A stretch of DNA of 64,000 nucleotides, from contig NZ_WTVH02000008.1 of assembly GCF_012910785.2 (NCBI RefSeq), forward strand, positions 558,001 to 622,000. The letters run 5' to 3'. Under the pieces are notes generated by a model. That model ran no database searches and was not told where the DNA came from. It saw only the letters and a list, made by a program, of their open reading frames with translations. Numbering within the stretch: the first letter of the stretch is position 1; each line of letters begins with the position of its first letter. The DNA comes from Aromatoleum buckelii (lineage in GTDB: Bacteria > Pseudomonadota > Gammaproteobacteria > Burkholderiales > Rhodocyclaceae). Made by a program: the position numbers and the translations under genes. Positions 36,880 to 47,013 of this stretch are shown here, piece by piece.

Positions 36880-38643
36880 ATGAGCGCCGATTCGAAAGTA
36901 CAACTCACCGCCTTGCTGCGCGCCGCGCTCAAGAGCATCGCGCCGGAACTGGCCGATACGCCGATCCACCTCGAACGGCCGAAACAGGCCGGCCACGGCG
37001 ATTTCGCGACGAACCTCGCGCTGCAGCTCGCGAAACCGCTGCGCCGCCGCCCGCGCGAGCTTGCGGAGTTGCTGCTCGCCGAGCTGCCGCGCTCGACGCT
37101 GGTCGCGGCGACCGAAGTCGCCGGCGCCGGCTTCATCAACTTCACGCTCGCCGCCGGCGCAAAGACCGCAGCGGTCGGCGCGGTGCTCGAGCGCGGGGCC
37201 GAGTTCGGCCGCGGCGCGCGCAACGGCACCAGTGTGCAGCTCGAATTCGTCTCGGCGAACCCGACCGGCCCGCTGCACGTCGGGCACGGGCGCGGCGCGG
37301 CTTACGGCGCGTCGCTTGCCGCGGTGCTCGATTTCGCCGGTTCGGACGTGACGCGCGAGTACTACATCAACGACGCCGGCCGCCAGATGGACATCCTCGC
37401 GCTGTCGACGTGGCTGCGCTATCTCGCGCTGCATGGCGTCGACATCCCGTTCCCGCCCAACGCCTACCAGGGCGACTACGTCGTCGGGATGGCGCGCGCG
37501 ATGCGCGAAGGGCACCAGGACCGCTTCGCCGGCTTCACCGCCGAACAGGTGCTCGAGGGCGCGCCGGGGCTGCCGATTGCCGAGCGCAAGGACGACGAGG
37601 CGAAGACGCAGCGCGAGGACCACCTCGACATGTTGATCGCCAACGCCAAGCGGCTGCTCGGTGAGGACTACCACTTCGTGCATGGCTTTGCGCTCAACGA
37701 GCAGCTCGGCGACGGGCGCGACGACCTCGAAGAGTTCGGCGTGCATTTCGACAAGTGGTTCTCGGAGAAAAGCCTGTTCGACACCGGGCTCGTGGACCGC
37801 GCGGTTGCGGAGCTCGAAAAGCGCGGCCACGTGTATCTGCAAGACGGCGCGAAGTGGTTCCGCTCGACCGCGTTCGGCGACGAGAAGGACCGCGTCGTGC
37901 AGCGCGAGAACGGGCTGTACACGTATTTCGCGTCCGATATCGCGTACCACCTGAACAAGTACGAGCGCGGTTACGACCGCATCATCGACATCTGGGGCGC
38001 CGATCACCACGGCTACATTCCGCGCGTCAAGGGAGCGATCGCCGCGCTCGGCCTGCCGCCGGAAAAGCTCGAGGTGACGCTGGTGCAGTTCGCGGTGCTG
38101 TATCGCAACGGCCAGAAGGCGTCGATGTCGACGCGCTCAGGCGAATTCGTCACGCTGCGCGAACTGCGCCGCGAAGTCGGCAACGACGCGTGCCGCTTCT
38201 TCTACGTGCTGAGAAAAAGCGACCAGCACCTCGATTTCGACCTCGACCTGGCGAAAAGCCAGAGCAACGAGAACCCGGTGTATTACGTGCAGTACGCGCA
38301 CGCCCGCGTCTGCTCGGTGCTTGAGCAGTGGGGCGGCGACGCGGCCGAGCTGCGTGGCGCGCAACTCGATCTGCTCGGCAACGAGCGCGAGCTCGCGCTG
38401 TGCGCGCGCCTCGCGAGCTTCCCCGAGCTGATCCAGAACGCCGCCGCGGACTACGCGCCGCACCAGCTCGCGTTCTACCTGAAAGACCTCGCCGCGGAGT
38501 TCCACAGCTGGTACAACGCCGAGCGCATGCTCGTCGACGATCCCGCGCTGCGTCTGGCGCGGCTCGCGCTGGCGGCAGCGGTGCGGCAGGTGCTGGCCAC
38601 CGCGCTGGCGCTGCTCGGCGTGTCCGCCCCGCAGTCGATGTAA
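36880..38643 (+). CDS. argS: Arginyl-tRNA synthetase
   Basis: 587 residues, class I synthetase. It has an N-terminal Add-1 domain for tRNA D-loop contact (residues ~1-95), the HIGH-like motif in SANPTGPLHVGHGRGAAYG (HVGH), a catalytic-core YINDAGRQMD, and a KMSKS-equivalent near QKASMSTRSGEFVTL (the lysine precedes, as is usual for many ArgRS). The C-terminal DALR anticodon-binding domain contains ARVCSVLEQ and ends LLGVSAPQSM, which is typical. It starts a short run with the SPOR-domain gene 22 bp downstream. Confidence 0.97.
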   Translation: MSADSKVQLTALLRAALKSIAPELADTPIHLERPKQAGHGDFATNLALQLAKPLRRRPRELAELLLAELPRSTLVAATEVAGAGFINFTLAAGAKTAAVGAVLERGAEFGRGARNGTSVQLEFVSANPTGPLHVGHGRGAAYGASLAAVLDFAGSDVTREYYINDAGRQMDILALSTWLRYLALHGVDIPFPPNAYQGDYVVGMARAMREGHQDRFAGFTAEQVLEGAPGLPIAERKDDEAKTQREDHLDMLIANAKRLLGEDYHFVHGFALNEQLGDGRDDLEEFGVHFDKWFSEKSLFDTGLVDRAVAELEKRGHVYLQDGAKWFRSTAFGDEKDRVVQRENGLYTYFASDIAYHLNKYERGYDRIIDIWGADHHGYIPRVKGAIAALGLPPEKLEVTLVQFAVLYRNGQKASMSTRSGEFVTLRELRREVGNDACRFFYVLRKSDQHLDFDLDLAKSQSNENPVYYVQYAHARVCSVLEQWGGDAAELRGAQLDLLGNERELALCARLASFPELIQNAAADYAPHQLAFYLKDLAAEFHSWYNAERMLVDDPALRLARLALAAAVRQVLATALALLGVSAPQSM

Positions 38644-38665
38644 CGTCCCAACGTCGGAGAACCTC

Positions 38666-39247
38666 GTGAGCCGCGCCCCCAAGTCCCGGCCGACAACCCG
38701 CCGCCCGCCCGCGAAAAGCGGCGGCGGCGTGATCGTCGGCATTTTCATCGGCCTGATCCTCGGTGCGCTGTTCGCGGCCGGAGCCGCGTGGTGGTTCACC
38801 CGCTCGTCGCCGTTCCAGACGCCGCAAGGCAGCGGCAGCGTGCCGAGCCGCGTGCCGTCGGGGCCCGACCAGCCGCCGTTGTCGTTGCCCGGCAAGCCGG
38901 GCGACCGCCCGGTCGTCAAGCCCGACTTCGAGTTCTACAAGATCCTGCCGCAGGGCAACGTCGCGCCCGCTGAAGTCCCGCCCGCTCCGCCGCCCGCGCC
39001 CCCGGTCGCCGAGCGGCTGTATCTGCAGATCGGCGCTTTCGAGAATCCCGCCGAAGCGGACAACCTCAAGGCGCGGCTCGCGCTCGCCGGCATCGAGGCG
39101 AGCGCGCAGCGCGCGCAGCTGCCCGACGGGCGAACGATGCACCGCGTGCGCATCGGCCCGTTCGCCAAGCCGGAAGACATGAATCCGGTGCGCACGCGGC
39201 TCGCCGACGCCGGCTTCACCGGCACCGTCGTGAAAGCCAGCCCCTGA
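38666..39247 (+). CDS. SPOR-domain membrane protein (FtsN-like)
   Basis: 193 residues. A short basic cytoplasmic tail (SRAPKSRPTTRRPPAKSGGG), one membrane helix (residues ~22-45), a Pro-rich periplasmic linker (EVPPAPPPAPPVAE) and a C-terminal SPOR domain (LYLQIGAFENPAEADNLKARLALAGIEA...MHRVRIGPFAKPEDM). SPOR domains bind denuded septal peptidoglycan. GTG start has GGAGA 5 nt upstream. The argS-SPOR-dsbA arrangement recurs in betaproteobacteria. Probably a cell division protein, but FtsN identity is not certain. Confidence 0.9.
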   Translation: MSRAPKSRPTTRRPPAKSGGGVIVGIFIGLILGALFAAGAAWWFTRSSPFQTPQGSGSVPSRVPSGPDQPPLSLPGKPGDRPVVKPDFEFYKILPQGNVAPAEVPPAPPPAPPVAERLYLQIGAFENPAEADNLKARLALAGIEASAQRAQLPDGRTMHRVRIGPFAKPEDMNPVRTRLADAGFTGTVVKASP

Positions 39248-39338
39248 TTCGCGGTTCCATGCCGTTGGCACGGACGTTCGCGGGAACGTCAGCGCGCGGC
39301 TGCCGTCCGAGACATTGTCATCAACCCGGGAGCAATGC

Positions 39339-39983
39339 ATGAATCGTCGTCTCGCCCTCAAGCAACTCGCCGCGCTCGGCGCGCTGTCCACGCTGGGCGC
39401 CTCCGCCTCCGTCTTCGCCCAGCGGGAAGCTTTCCAGACGTTGGGCACGAAGGTGCCGACCGAAGTCGCAGGCAAGGTCGAAGTGATCGAGTTCTTTTCC
39501 TACGGCTGCCCGCACTGCCACGACTTCGAACCGCTGCTCAACGGTTGGGCGAAGAAGCTGCCGGGCGACGTGAACTTCGTCAAGGTGCCGATCACGTTCA
39601 ACCGTCCCGAATGGACGGCGCTGGCGCGGCTCTACTACACGCTCGAAGCGATGGGCCAGGCCGAAGAGAAAGGGCCGGCAGTGTTTGCCGCGATCCACGA
39701 CCAGCGGCAGCCGCTGTACCGTGATGAGGTGCTGATGCAGTGGGTCGCGAGTTCGGGGCTCGACAGCAAGCGCTTCAGCGACATCTACAAGTCGTTCGGC
39801 GTGCAGTCGAAAGTGCAGCGCTCGAACCAGATCGCGGCGGCGTACAAGGTCAGCGGCGTGCCGATGATGGCCGTCGACGGCCGCTACACCGTTTCCGCGA
39901 GCTCGGCGGGCGGATTCGAGCAGATGCTCAAGGAAGTCGACCAGTTGATCGCGCGCTCGCGCAGCGAGCAGAAAAAGGGCTGA
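39339..39983 (+). CDS. dsbA: Thiol:disulfide interchange protein DsbA
   Basis: 214 residues with a signal peptide ending near SVFA-QRE. Thioredoxin fold with active site C57-P-H-C60 (FFSYGCPHCHDFEP), an inserted helical domain, and the cis-Pro loop VSGVPMMAVDG. It oxidises newly exported proteins in the periplasm. It complements dsbD (reducing branch) elsewhere in the window. CGGGAG lies 6 nt upstream of ATG 39339. Follows the SPOR gene by 91 bp. Confidence 0.95.
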   Translation: MNRRLALKQLAALGALSTLGASASVFAQREAFQTLGTKVPTEVAGKVEVIEFFSYGCPHCHDFEPLLNGWAKKLPGDVNFVKVPITFNRPEWTALARLYYTLEAMGQAEEKGPAVFAAIHDQRQPLYRDEVLMQWVASSGLDSKRFSDIYKSFGVQSKVQRSNQIAAAYKVSGVPMMAVDGRYTVSASSAGGFEQMLKEVDQLIARSRSEQKKG

Positions 39984-40148
39984 ACTCCGTCGACCCGCTG
40001 CTCCGGCCGACCCGCGCGGCCGGATAACCCTACGGGGTAAAAGCTTCTTTCGCCGCGCGCCTGATCCGGGTATCGTTTTCGACGGAAGCGGGTCGGCGCC
40101 CGTATGACGCCACGTTGCACAGCCCGTCTTCGACAAACGGAGGCAGCG

Positions 40149-43100
40149 ATGCAGGCACTTCAGGCGGACGTCGACGCCGCGCGATTCGATGCGGTTCTGG
40201 AACAGATCGCGAACAAGTTGCCGACCGACCAGGCGGCGCTGATCGAGCCGTTTGCGCGGCGATGGTTCGGCCAGGTCGCGCCGGAGGATCTCGCCGACCG
40301 CTCGGTCGACGACCTGTACGGCGCCGTGGTCAGCCACTGGCAGTTCGTGCGCAAGCATCGCGGCGGCACGCGCTTGCGCGTGTACAACCCGAAGCTCGAA
40401 GAGCACGGCTGGGAATCCACGCACACCGTCGTCGAAATCGTCAATGACGACATGCCGTTCCTCGTCGATTCGATCACGATGGAAGTCAATCGGCAGGGGC
40501 TCACGCTGCACCTGATCATCCATCCGGTGATGCGTGTCGTGCGCGACGAAGCGGGCCAGTATCTCGGGATCGCCGAAGACGGCGACACGCGCGGGCATTA
40601 CGAATCGATCATCCACGTCGAAGTCGACCGGCGCACCGAAGCGGACGACGTCGATGCGCTGCGCACCGGGCTCGAGCGCGTGCTCGCCGACGTGCGCGCG
40701 GCAGTCACCGACTGGCCGGCGATGCAACAACGCGTCGTCGAGATCATCCAGGGCATCGAGCAGGACCCGCCGCCGGTCCCGCAGGACGAGATCGCCGAGA
40801 CGGTGGCTTTCCTGAAGTGGCTGTTGGACGAGAACATCGTGCTGCTCGGCTGCCGCGACTACGAGCTGGTCGCCGCCGACGGCGACAGCGAACTGCACAT
40901 CCGGCCCGGCTCGGGGCTCGGCTTGCTGCGGCAGCATCCGGGAGAGAACGTGTCGCGCTCGTTCGCCGCGCTGCCGATGAACCTCAAGGCGACGCTGCCG
41001 AATCTGCCCGTGCTGCTGACCGTGACGAAGTCGAACACGCGCTCGACCGTGCATCGGCCGGGGTTCATCGACCGGTTCAGCGTCAAAGTGTTCGACGAGA
41101 ACGGCCGCGCGCGCGCCGAGCGCCGCGTCATCGGGCTGCTCGCGTCGACCGCTTACAGCACCAGCCCGAAGCTGATTCCGTTCCTGCGCCGCAAAGTCGC
41201 CGCGGTCGTCGAGCAGGCCGGCCTGCTGCCGAAGAGCCATGCGGCGAAGGCGTTGCTGACGATCCTCGAGCGCTACCCGCGCGACGAGCTGTTCCAGATC
41301 TCGACTGAGGATCTGTACCACCAGGCGATGGGCATCCTGCGGCTCGGCGAGCGCCAGCGCACGCGCCTTTTCGTCCGCACCGACCCGTTCGCGCGCTTCG
41401 TCTCGTGCCTGATCTACGTGCCGCGCGAGCACTACAACACCGACCAGCGGCTGCGCATGCAGGCGGTGCTGATGGAAGCGTTCAACGGCAGCAGCGCCGA
41501 GTTCGACGTGCAGTTTTCCGAATCGGCGCTGGCGCGCGTCCTGATCATCGTGCGCACGCGCGACTCGACGATTCCGCCGTTCGACGTGCACGAACTCGAG
41601 CAGCGCCTGGTGCGTGCGACGCGGCGCTGGGAGGACGAGCTGCAGCGCGCGATCCTCGAACACTGTGGCGAGGAGCGCGGCATGGCGCTGCTGCGCCGCT
41701 ACGCCGACGGTTTCCCGGCCGGGTACCGCGAGGAATACGCGCCGCGCGTCGCGGTGTTCGACATCGAGCAGATGGAATCGCTTGCCGATGACCGCGACCT
41801 CGCGATGAGCCTCTACATCCCGCTCGAAGCGCCGCCGGGGCGGCTGAACTTCAAGATCTACCGTGTCGGCGCGCCGGTGCCGCTGTCGCAGAGCCTGCCG
41901 ATGCTCGAACGCATGGGCGTCGCCGTCATCGACGAGAAACCCTCGGAGATCGAGCGCCAGGACGGGCGCTGCGTGTGGATCCACGACTTCGGGCTGTCGT
42001 ACGCGGGCGCCGAGGAACTCAACCTGGACCGGCTGCGGGCGCTGTTCCACGATGCTTTCCTGCACGCGTGGCGCGGCGACATCGAGAGCGACGACTTCAA
42101 CCGCCTGACGCTGCTCGCCGGGCTCACGTGGCGCGAGATCGTCGTGCTCCGCGCCTACGCGAAGCACATGCGCCAGGCCGCGTTCACGTTCAGCCAGGCG
42201 TACATGGAGCAGACGCTCGCGGCCCACCCGAAGCTCGCGCGGCAACTGATCGACCTGTTCGCGCTGCGCTTCGACCCGGCGCATGGCGGCGAGCGCGAGG
42301 CGCAGGCGGCAGCGCTTGTCGCGAACATCGAGGAGGCGCTGAACCACGTCGCCAACCTCGACGAGGACCGCATTCTGCGGCAGTTTCTCGCGATGGTGCG
42401 GGCGACGCTGCGCACCAACTACTACCAGCGCGCCGCCGACGGCAGGCCGAAGACTTATCTGTCGCTGAAGCTCGATCCGCGCCGCATCCCGAACCTGCCG
42501 CAGCCGCTGCCGATGTTCGAGATTTCGGTCTATTCGCCGCGCTTCGAAGGCGTGCATCTGCGCGGCGGGCGCGTCGCGCGCGGCGGCCTGCGCTGGTCGG
42601 ACCGCATGGAGGACTTCCGCACCGAAGTGCTCGGTCTCGTGAAGGCACAGATCGTCAAGAACGCCGTCATCGTGCCGGTCGGCTCGAAAGGCGGCTTCGT
42701 CGTCAAGAACCCGCCGGCCGGCGGCCGCGAGGCGCTGCTGGCCGAAGGCGTCGAGTGCTACCGCACGTACCTGCGCGGCCTGCTCGACGTGACCGACAAC
42801 CTCGTGCAGGGCCAGGTCGTGCCGCCCGTCGATGTAGTGCGCCACGACGAGGACGACCCTTACCTCGTCGTCGCAGCGGACAAGGGAACGGCGACGTTCT
42901 CCGATCACGCGAACGCGGTGGCGGCCGAATACGGCTTCTGGCTCGGCGACGCGTTCGCGTCCGGCGGCTCGGCGGGCTACGACCACAAGAAAATGGGCAT
43001 CACTGCGCGCGGCGCGTGGGAGTCGGTCAAGCGCCACTTCCGCGAACTCGGGCTGAACACGCAGGAACAATCGTTCACGGTCGTCGGCATCGGCGACATG

Positions 43101-44966
43101 TCCGGCGACGTGTTCGGCAACGGCATGCTGCGCTCGCGCACGATCCGGCTCGTCGCCGCATTCGACCACCGCCACATCTTCATCGACCCGACTCCAGACG
43201 CCGAAACCTCGTTCGCCGAACGCGAGCGCCTGTTCGCGCTGCCACGTTCGTCGTGGGACGACTACGACAAGACGCTGATCTCGGCAGGCGGCGGCGTGTG
43301 GTCGCGTCACGCGAAATCGATTCCCCTGTCGCCGCAGGTGCGCGAGGCGCTCGACATCGAAGCCGAGATACTGTCGCCGGCCGAGCTGATCCGCGCGATC
43401 CTCACCGCGCCGGTCGATCTGCTCTACAACGGCGGCATCGGGACGTATGTCAAGGCGACGAGCGAGACCGACGCCGCGGTCGGCGACCGGGCGAACGACG
43501 CGGTGCGCGTCAATGGCGCGGCGCTGCGCTGCCGCGTCGTCGCCGAAGGCGGCAACCTCGGCGTCACGCAGCTCGGGCGCATCGAATACGCGCTGCGCGG
43601 CGGCAAGATCAACACCGACGCGATCGACAACTCCGGCGGCGTCGACTGCTCGGATCACGAGGTGAACATCAAGATCCTTCTCGACAGCGTCGTCGATGAA
43701 GGCGACCTGACCGACAAGCAGCGCAACGTACTGCTCGTCGAGATGACCGACGAAGTCGCCGGCCTCGTGCTGCGCGACAACTACGGCCAGACGCAGGTGC
43801 TGTCGGTGACGCGCTCACGAGGCGTCGCGCTGCTCGGCGAGCAGGCCGAATTCATCCGCCGGCTCGGCCATGCGGGGCGCCTGAACCGCAAGCTCGAGTT
43901 CCTGCCGATGGACGAGGAGATCGCCGAACGGGCGCTCAAGCAGGTCGGCCTCGTCACGCCCGAACTCGCGGTGCTGCTCGCATACAGCAAGATCGAGCTG
44001 TTCGACGAAGTCATCGCCTCCGACGTGCCGGAAGATCCGTACATCTCGGCTGCGCTGAAGAACTATTTTCCGCAGCCGCTGCGCGAACGCTATGCGGCGC
44101 AGATCGAGCGCCATCCGCTGCGGCGCGAGATCATTGCGACGCACGTCGTCAACAGCATGATCAACCGCGTCGGGCCGACTTTCGTCAGCCGGCTGCACGG
44201 CGAACTCGGCGCGACGCCGGCGGAAGTCGTCCGGGCGTACATGGCGAGCCGCGAAGTGTACGGCCTCGTGCCGACGTGGCGCGACATCGAGTCGCTCGAC
44301 AACGTCGTCGCCGACGTGGTGCAGACCGAGATGATCATCGAGTCGGTGCGGCTGATTGAGCGCGGCGCGGTGTGGTTCCTGCGCCACCGCGACTGGATCG
44401 CCGACCTGCAGGCGACGCTCGACTATTTCTCCGCAGGCGCCGCGGAGCTGTCCGCCGGGCTGCGCGACTTTGTCCAGCCGGCGTACCGCGAAGTCCTCGA
44501 CACCGTCGCCGCGGGTTTCATCGAGAAAGGCGTGCCCGCGCCGCTCGCGCAGCGCATCGCGTCGCTCGACGAACTGTATTCGGCGCTCGATCTCGTCGAG
44601 GTGGCGGCGGAAACCGGACGGCCGGAAGCGACCGTCGCGCGCGTGTATTACGCCCTCGGCGACCAGCTCGACCTGTACTGGCTCGGGCTGCAGATCTCCG
44701 CGCTGCCGGCCGAATCGCGCTGGCAGGGGCTCGCACGCAGCGCGCTGCGCAGCGAGCTGTCGAACCAGGCGCGCATCCTCGCTGCCGAAGCGCTCAGGCA
44801 TTGTCCGGGCGTCGAACAGCCCGAAGTGGTGATTGCCGCATGGGAAGCCCGCAACCGCAGCAACGTCGAGCGTTACCGGCATCTCCTCGCGGACGTGAAG
44901 ACCGCCGCGCAGACCGACATGCCGATGCTGTCGGTGCTGCTGCGCGAGCTGCGCAACATGAGCTGA
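40149..44966 (+). CDS. gdhB: NAD-specific glutamate dehydrogenase, large (~180 kDa) class
   Basis: 1605 residues, the size of the GDH-180 class (Pseudomonas/Streptomyces type). Long N-terminal ACT-like regulatory region (residues ~1-700), then the catalytic core with RGGRVARGGLRWSDRMEDFRTEVLGLVKAQIVKNAVIVPVGSKGGFVVK, DNLV...PPVDVVRHDEDDPYLVVAADKGTATFSD and VVGIGDMSGDVFGNGML (NAD-binding). Catabolic direction: glutamate to 2-oxoglutarate plus ammonium. ATG 40149 has GGAGG 5 nt upstream; an earlier in-frame ATG at 40104 lacks one. It can consume the glutamate made by the arginase-OAT pathway. Confidence 0.95.
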   Translation: MQALQADVDAARFDAVLEQIANKLPTDQAALIEPFARRWFGQVAPEDLADRSVDDLYGAVVSHWQFVRKHRGGTRLRVYNPKLEEHGWESTHTVVEIVNDDMPFLVDSITMEVNRQGLTLHLIIHPVMRVVRDEAGQYLGIAEDGDTRGHYESIIHVEVDRRTEADDVDALRTGLERVLADVRAAVTDWPAMQQRVVEIIQGIEQDPPPVPQDEIAETVAFLKWLLDENIVLLGCRDYELVAADGDSELHIRPGSGLGLLRQHPGENVSRSFAALPMNLKATLPNLPVLLTVTKSNTRSTVHRPGFIDRFSVKVFDENGRARAERRVIGLLASTAYSTSPKLIPFLRRKVAAVVEQAGLLPKSHAAKALLTILERYPRDELFQISTEDLYHQAMGILRLGERQRTRLFVRTDPFARFVSCLIYVPREHYNTDQRLRMQAVLMEAFNGSSAEFDVQFSESALARVLIIVRTRDSTIPPFDVHELEQRLVRATRRWEDELQRAILEHCGEERGMALLRRYADGFPAGYREEYAPRVAVFDIEQMESLADDRDLAMSLYIPLEAPPGRLNFKIYRVGAPVPLSQSLPMLERMGVAVIDEKPSEIERQDGRCVWIHDFGLSYAGAEELNLDRLRALFHDAFLHAWRGDIESDDFNRLTLLAGLTWREIVVLRAYAKHMRQAAFTFSQAYMEQTLAAHPKLARQLIDLFALRFDPAHGGEREAQAAALVANIEEALNHVANLDEDRILRQFLAMVRATLRTNYYQRAADGRPKTYLSLKLDPRRIPNLPQPLPMFEISVYSPRFEGVHLRGGRVARGGLRWSDRMEDFRTEVLGLVKAQIVKNAVIVPVGSKGGFVVKNPPAGGREALLAEGVECYRTYLRGLLDVTDNLVQGQVVPPVDVVRHDEDDPYLVVAADKGTATFSDHANAVAAEYGFWLGDAFASGGSAGYDHKKMGITARGAWESVKRHFRELGLNTQEQSFTVVGIGDMSGDVFGNGMLRSRTIRLVAAFDHRHIFIDPTPDAETSFAERERLFALPRSSWDDYDKTLISAGGGVWSRHAKSIPLSPQVREALDIEAEILSPAELIRAILTAPVDLLYNGGIGTYVKATSETDAAVGDRANDAVRVNGAALRCRVVAEGGNLGVTQLGRIEYALRGGKINTDAIDNSGGVDCSDHEVNIKILLDSVVDEGDLTDKQRNVLLVEMTDEVAGLVLRDNYGQTQVLSVTRSRGVALLGEQAEFIRRLGHAGRLNRKLEFLPMDEEIAERALKQVGLVTPELAVLLAYSKIELFDEVIASDVPEDPYISAALKNYFPQPLRERYAAQIERHPLRREIIATHVVNSMINRVGPTFVSRLHGELGATPAEVVRAYMASREVYGLVPTWRDIESLDNVVADVVQTEMIIESVRLIERGAVWFLRHRDWIADLQATLDYFSAGAAELSAGLRDFVQPAYREVLDTVAAGFIEKGVPAPLAQRIASLDELYSALDLVEVAAETGRPEATVARVYYALGDQLDLYWLGLQISALPAESRWQGLARSALRSELSNQARILAAEALRHCPGVEQPEVVIAAWEARNRSNVERYRHLLADVKTAAQTDMPMLSVLLRELRNMS

Positions 44967-44991
44967 AGAGCGTCGGGCCGGCGCGGCGGGT

Positions 44992-46914
44992 CTACAGCTC
45001 GACCTGCGTGCCGAGCTCGACGACGCGGTTGGGCGGGATGTGGAAGTAGTCGGCGGCGCTGCCGGCGTTGCGGAACATGACGATGAAGAGCTTCTCGCGC
45101 CAGCGCGGCATGCCGGAACCGACGCGCGACACGAGGGTTTCGCGGCCGAGGAAGAACGACGTCTCCATCATGTCGAATTTCAAGCCGAAATCCGCGCACT
45201 GCATGAGCGCCGCCGGCAGGTCGGGGTCGTCCTTGAAGCCGTAGTTCACGCGCACGCGGTAAAAGCCGTAGTCGAGTTCCTCGACGACCACGCGCTCGCT
45301 GTCGGCAACGTGCGGCACGTCGGCGGTTTCGACCGTCAGCAGCACGACCCGGCGGTGCAGCACCTTGTTGTGCACGAGGTTGTGCAGCAGTGCGCGCGGC
45401 ACGCCCTCGAGCCAGGTCGTCATGAATACCGCGGTGCCGTCGACGCGCGGCGAAGGGCTGTTGAACATCGACCGGATGAAGCTGTCGAGCGGCATCGTGT
45501 CGGTGCGGATGCGGCTGTTGAGCAGTTCGCGGCCGCGCTTCCAGGTTGTCAGCAGCGTGAAGATCAGTGCCCCGATCAGCAGCGGGAACCAGCCGCCGGC
45601 GAGGATCTTCACGGTGGTCGCGGAGAAGAACGCGACGTCGACCGCGAGGAACACGCCGAGGAAGAGTCCCGCCTGCAGCCTGCCCCAGCCCCACAGCGCG
45701 CGGACGACCACGAACGCGAGCAGGGTGTCGATCATCATCGTCAGCGTGACTGCGATGCCGTACGCCGACGCCAGCGCGCTTGACGAGCGGAAGCCGACAA
45801 CCAGCGCGATCACCGCGCCGAGCAGCATCCAGTTGATGCTCGGCACGTAGATCTGGCCCATCTCGCGTTCCGACGTGAAGATCGTGCGCATGCGTGGCGC
45901 GTAACCGAGCTGCATCGCCTGGCGGGTCAGCGAGTAGGCTCCGGAGATCACCGCTTGGCTGGCGATGATCGTCGCCAGCGTCGCCATCGCGACCATCGGG
46001 TACACCAGCGCATCAGGCACCAGCAGGTAAAACGGATTGCGCACGTTGTCGGGGTGATCGAGGATCAGCGCGCCCTGGCCGAGGTAGTTCAGGTACAGCG
46101 ACGGAAACACGACGAGGAACCACGCGAACTTGATCGGCCGGCGGCCGAAGTGGCCCATGTCCGCATACAGCGCCTCGCCGCCGGTGATCGCGAGCACGAC
46201 CGCGCCGAGCGACAGCCAGCCGACCAGCGGCATGTCGGCAAAGAAGCGCAGCGCCCAGCGCGGGTCGAGCGCGCCGATGATCTCGGGATGCAGCGTGATA
46301 CCCAGGATGCCCAGCACCGCGAGCAGGACGAACCACACCAGCATCACCGGCCCGAAGATCCTGCCGACACTGCCGGTACCGTGGCGCTGAATGACGAACA
46401 GGCCGCATAGCACGGCGAGCGCGATCGGCAGCACGTACGGGCGGAACGCCGGCGTCGCGACCTCGAGGCCTTCAACTGCCGACAGCACCGAGATCGCCGG
46501 CGTGATCATGCCGTCGCCGTAGAACAGCGCGGCACCGAACACCCCCAGCGCCGACAGCACCCAGACCTTGCGACCGGGCGGCACCGCGCGCAGCACGAGC
46601 GAGGTCAGCGCCATGATGCCGCCTTCTCCGCGGTTGTCGGCGCGGGTGATGAACAACACGTATTTCGCCGACACCACGAGCACCAGCGCCCAGAACACCA
46701 GCGACAGGATGCCGTAGACGTTCTGGGGCGTCACCGGCACTGCATGCGGGCCGTTGAAGACTTCTTTCAGCGTGTAGAGAGGGCTTGTGCCGATGTCGCC
46801 ATAGACGACGCCGATCGCCGCGACCGCGAGCCCGGCAATGCCGCGGCGCGGAGCGGCGGCGTGCGCCGTGGCAGCTGCTGCGGGTGAAGTATTCACACCC
46901 TCGAGTGCTTGCAT
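44992..46914 (-). CDS. kup: Kup-type low-affinity potassium transporter
   Basis: 640 residues, KUP/HAK/KT family, about 12 membrane helices (residues ~25-460) and a C-terminal cytoplasmic domain. Signature N-terminus LAVAAIGVVYGDIGTSPLYTLKEVF and the conserved ADNRGEGGIMAL. It brings in K+ with protons. Start ATG 46914 has GGGAG 7-8 nt upstream. The C-terminus converges on gdhB with a 25-bp gap. Confidence 0.96.
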   Translation of the reverse strand: MQALEGVNTSPAAAATAHAAAPRRGIAGLAVAAIGVVYGDIGTSPLYTLKEVFNGPHAVPVTPQNVYGILSLVFWALVLVVSAKYVLFITRADNRGEGGIMALTSLVLRAVPPGRKVWVLSALGVFGAALFYGDGMITPAISVLSAVEGLEVATPAFRPYVLPIALAVLCGLFVIQRHGTGSVGRIFGPVMLVWFVLLAVLGILGITLHPEIIGALDPRWALRFFADMPLVGWLSLGAVVLAITGGEALYADMGHFGRRPIKFAWFLVVFPSLYLNYLGQGALILDHPDNVRNPFYLLVPDALVYPMVAMATLATIIASQAVISGAYSLTRQAMQLGYAPRMRTIFTSEREMGQIYVPSINWMLLGAVIALVVGFRSSSALASAYGIAVTLTMMIDTLLAFVVVRALWGWGRLQAGLFLGVFLAVDVAFFSATTVKILAGGWFPLLIGALIFTLLTTWKRGRELLNSRIRTDTMPLDSFIRSMFNSPSPRVDGTAVFMTTWLEGVPRALLHNLVHNKVLHRRVVLLTVETADVPHVADSERVVVEELDYGFYRVRVNYGFKDDPDLPAALMQCADFGLKFDMMETSFFLGRETLVSRVGSGMPRWREKLFIVMFRNAGSAADYFHIPPNRVVELGTQVEL

Positions 46915-47013
46915 GAATACTCCCGGAGGGCCTGGCGCGAGGCGCGTAGATTAGCGCAGGGCACCATCGCCGACGAGCAGATTTTCACGGTGCGGAAAAA
47001 GAATCCGTGTTTC

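Noticed and set aside
39321-43658. A 1445-codon open frame on the minus strand opposite dsbA and gdhB
   Set aside because: It runs antisense to two clear genes, has no recognisable domains, and its composition reflects the third-position GC bias of the plus-strand genes.
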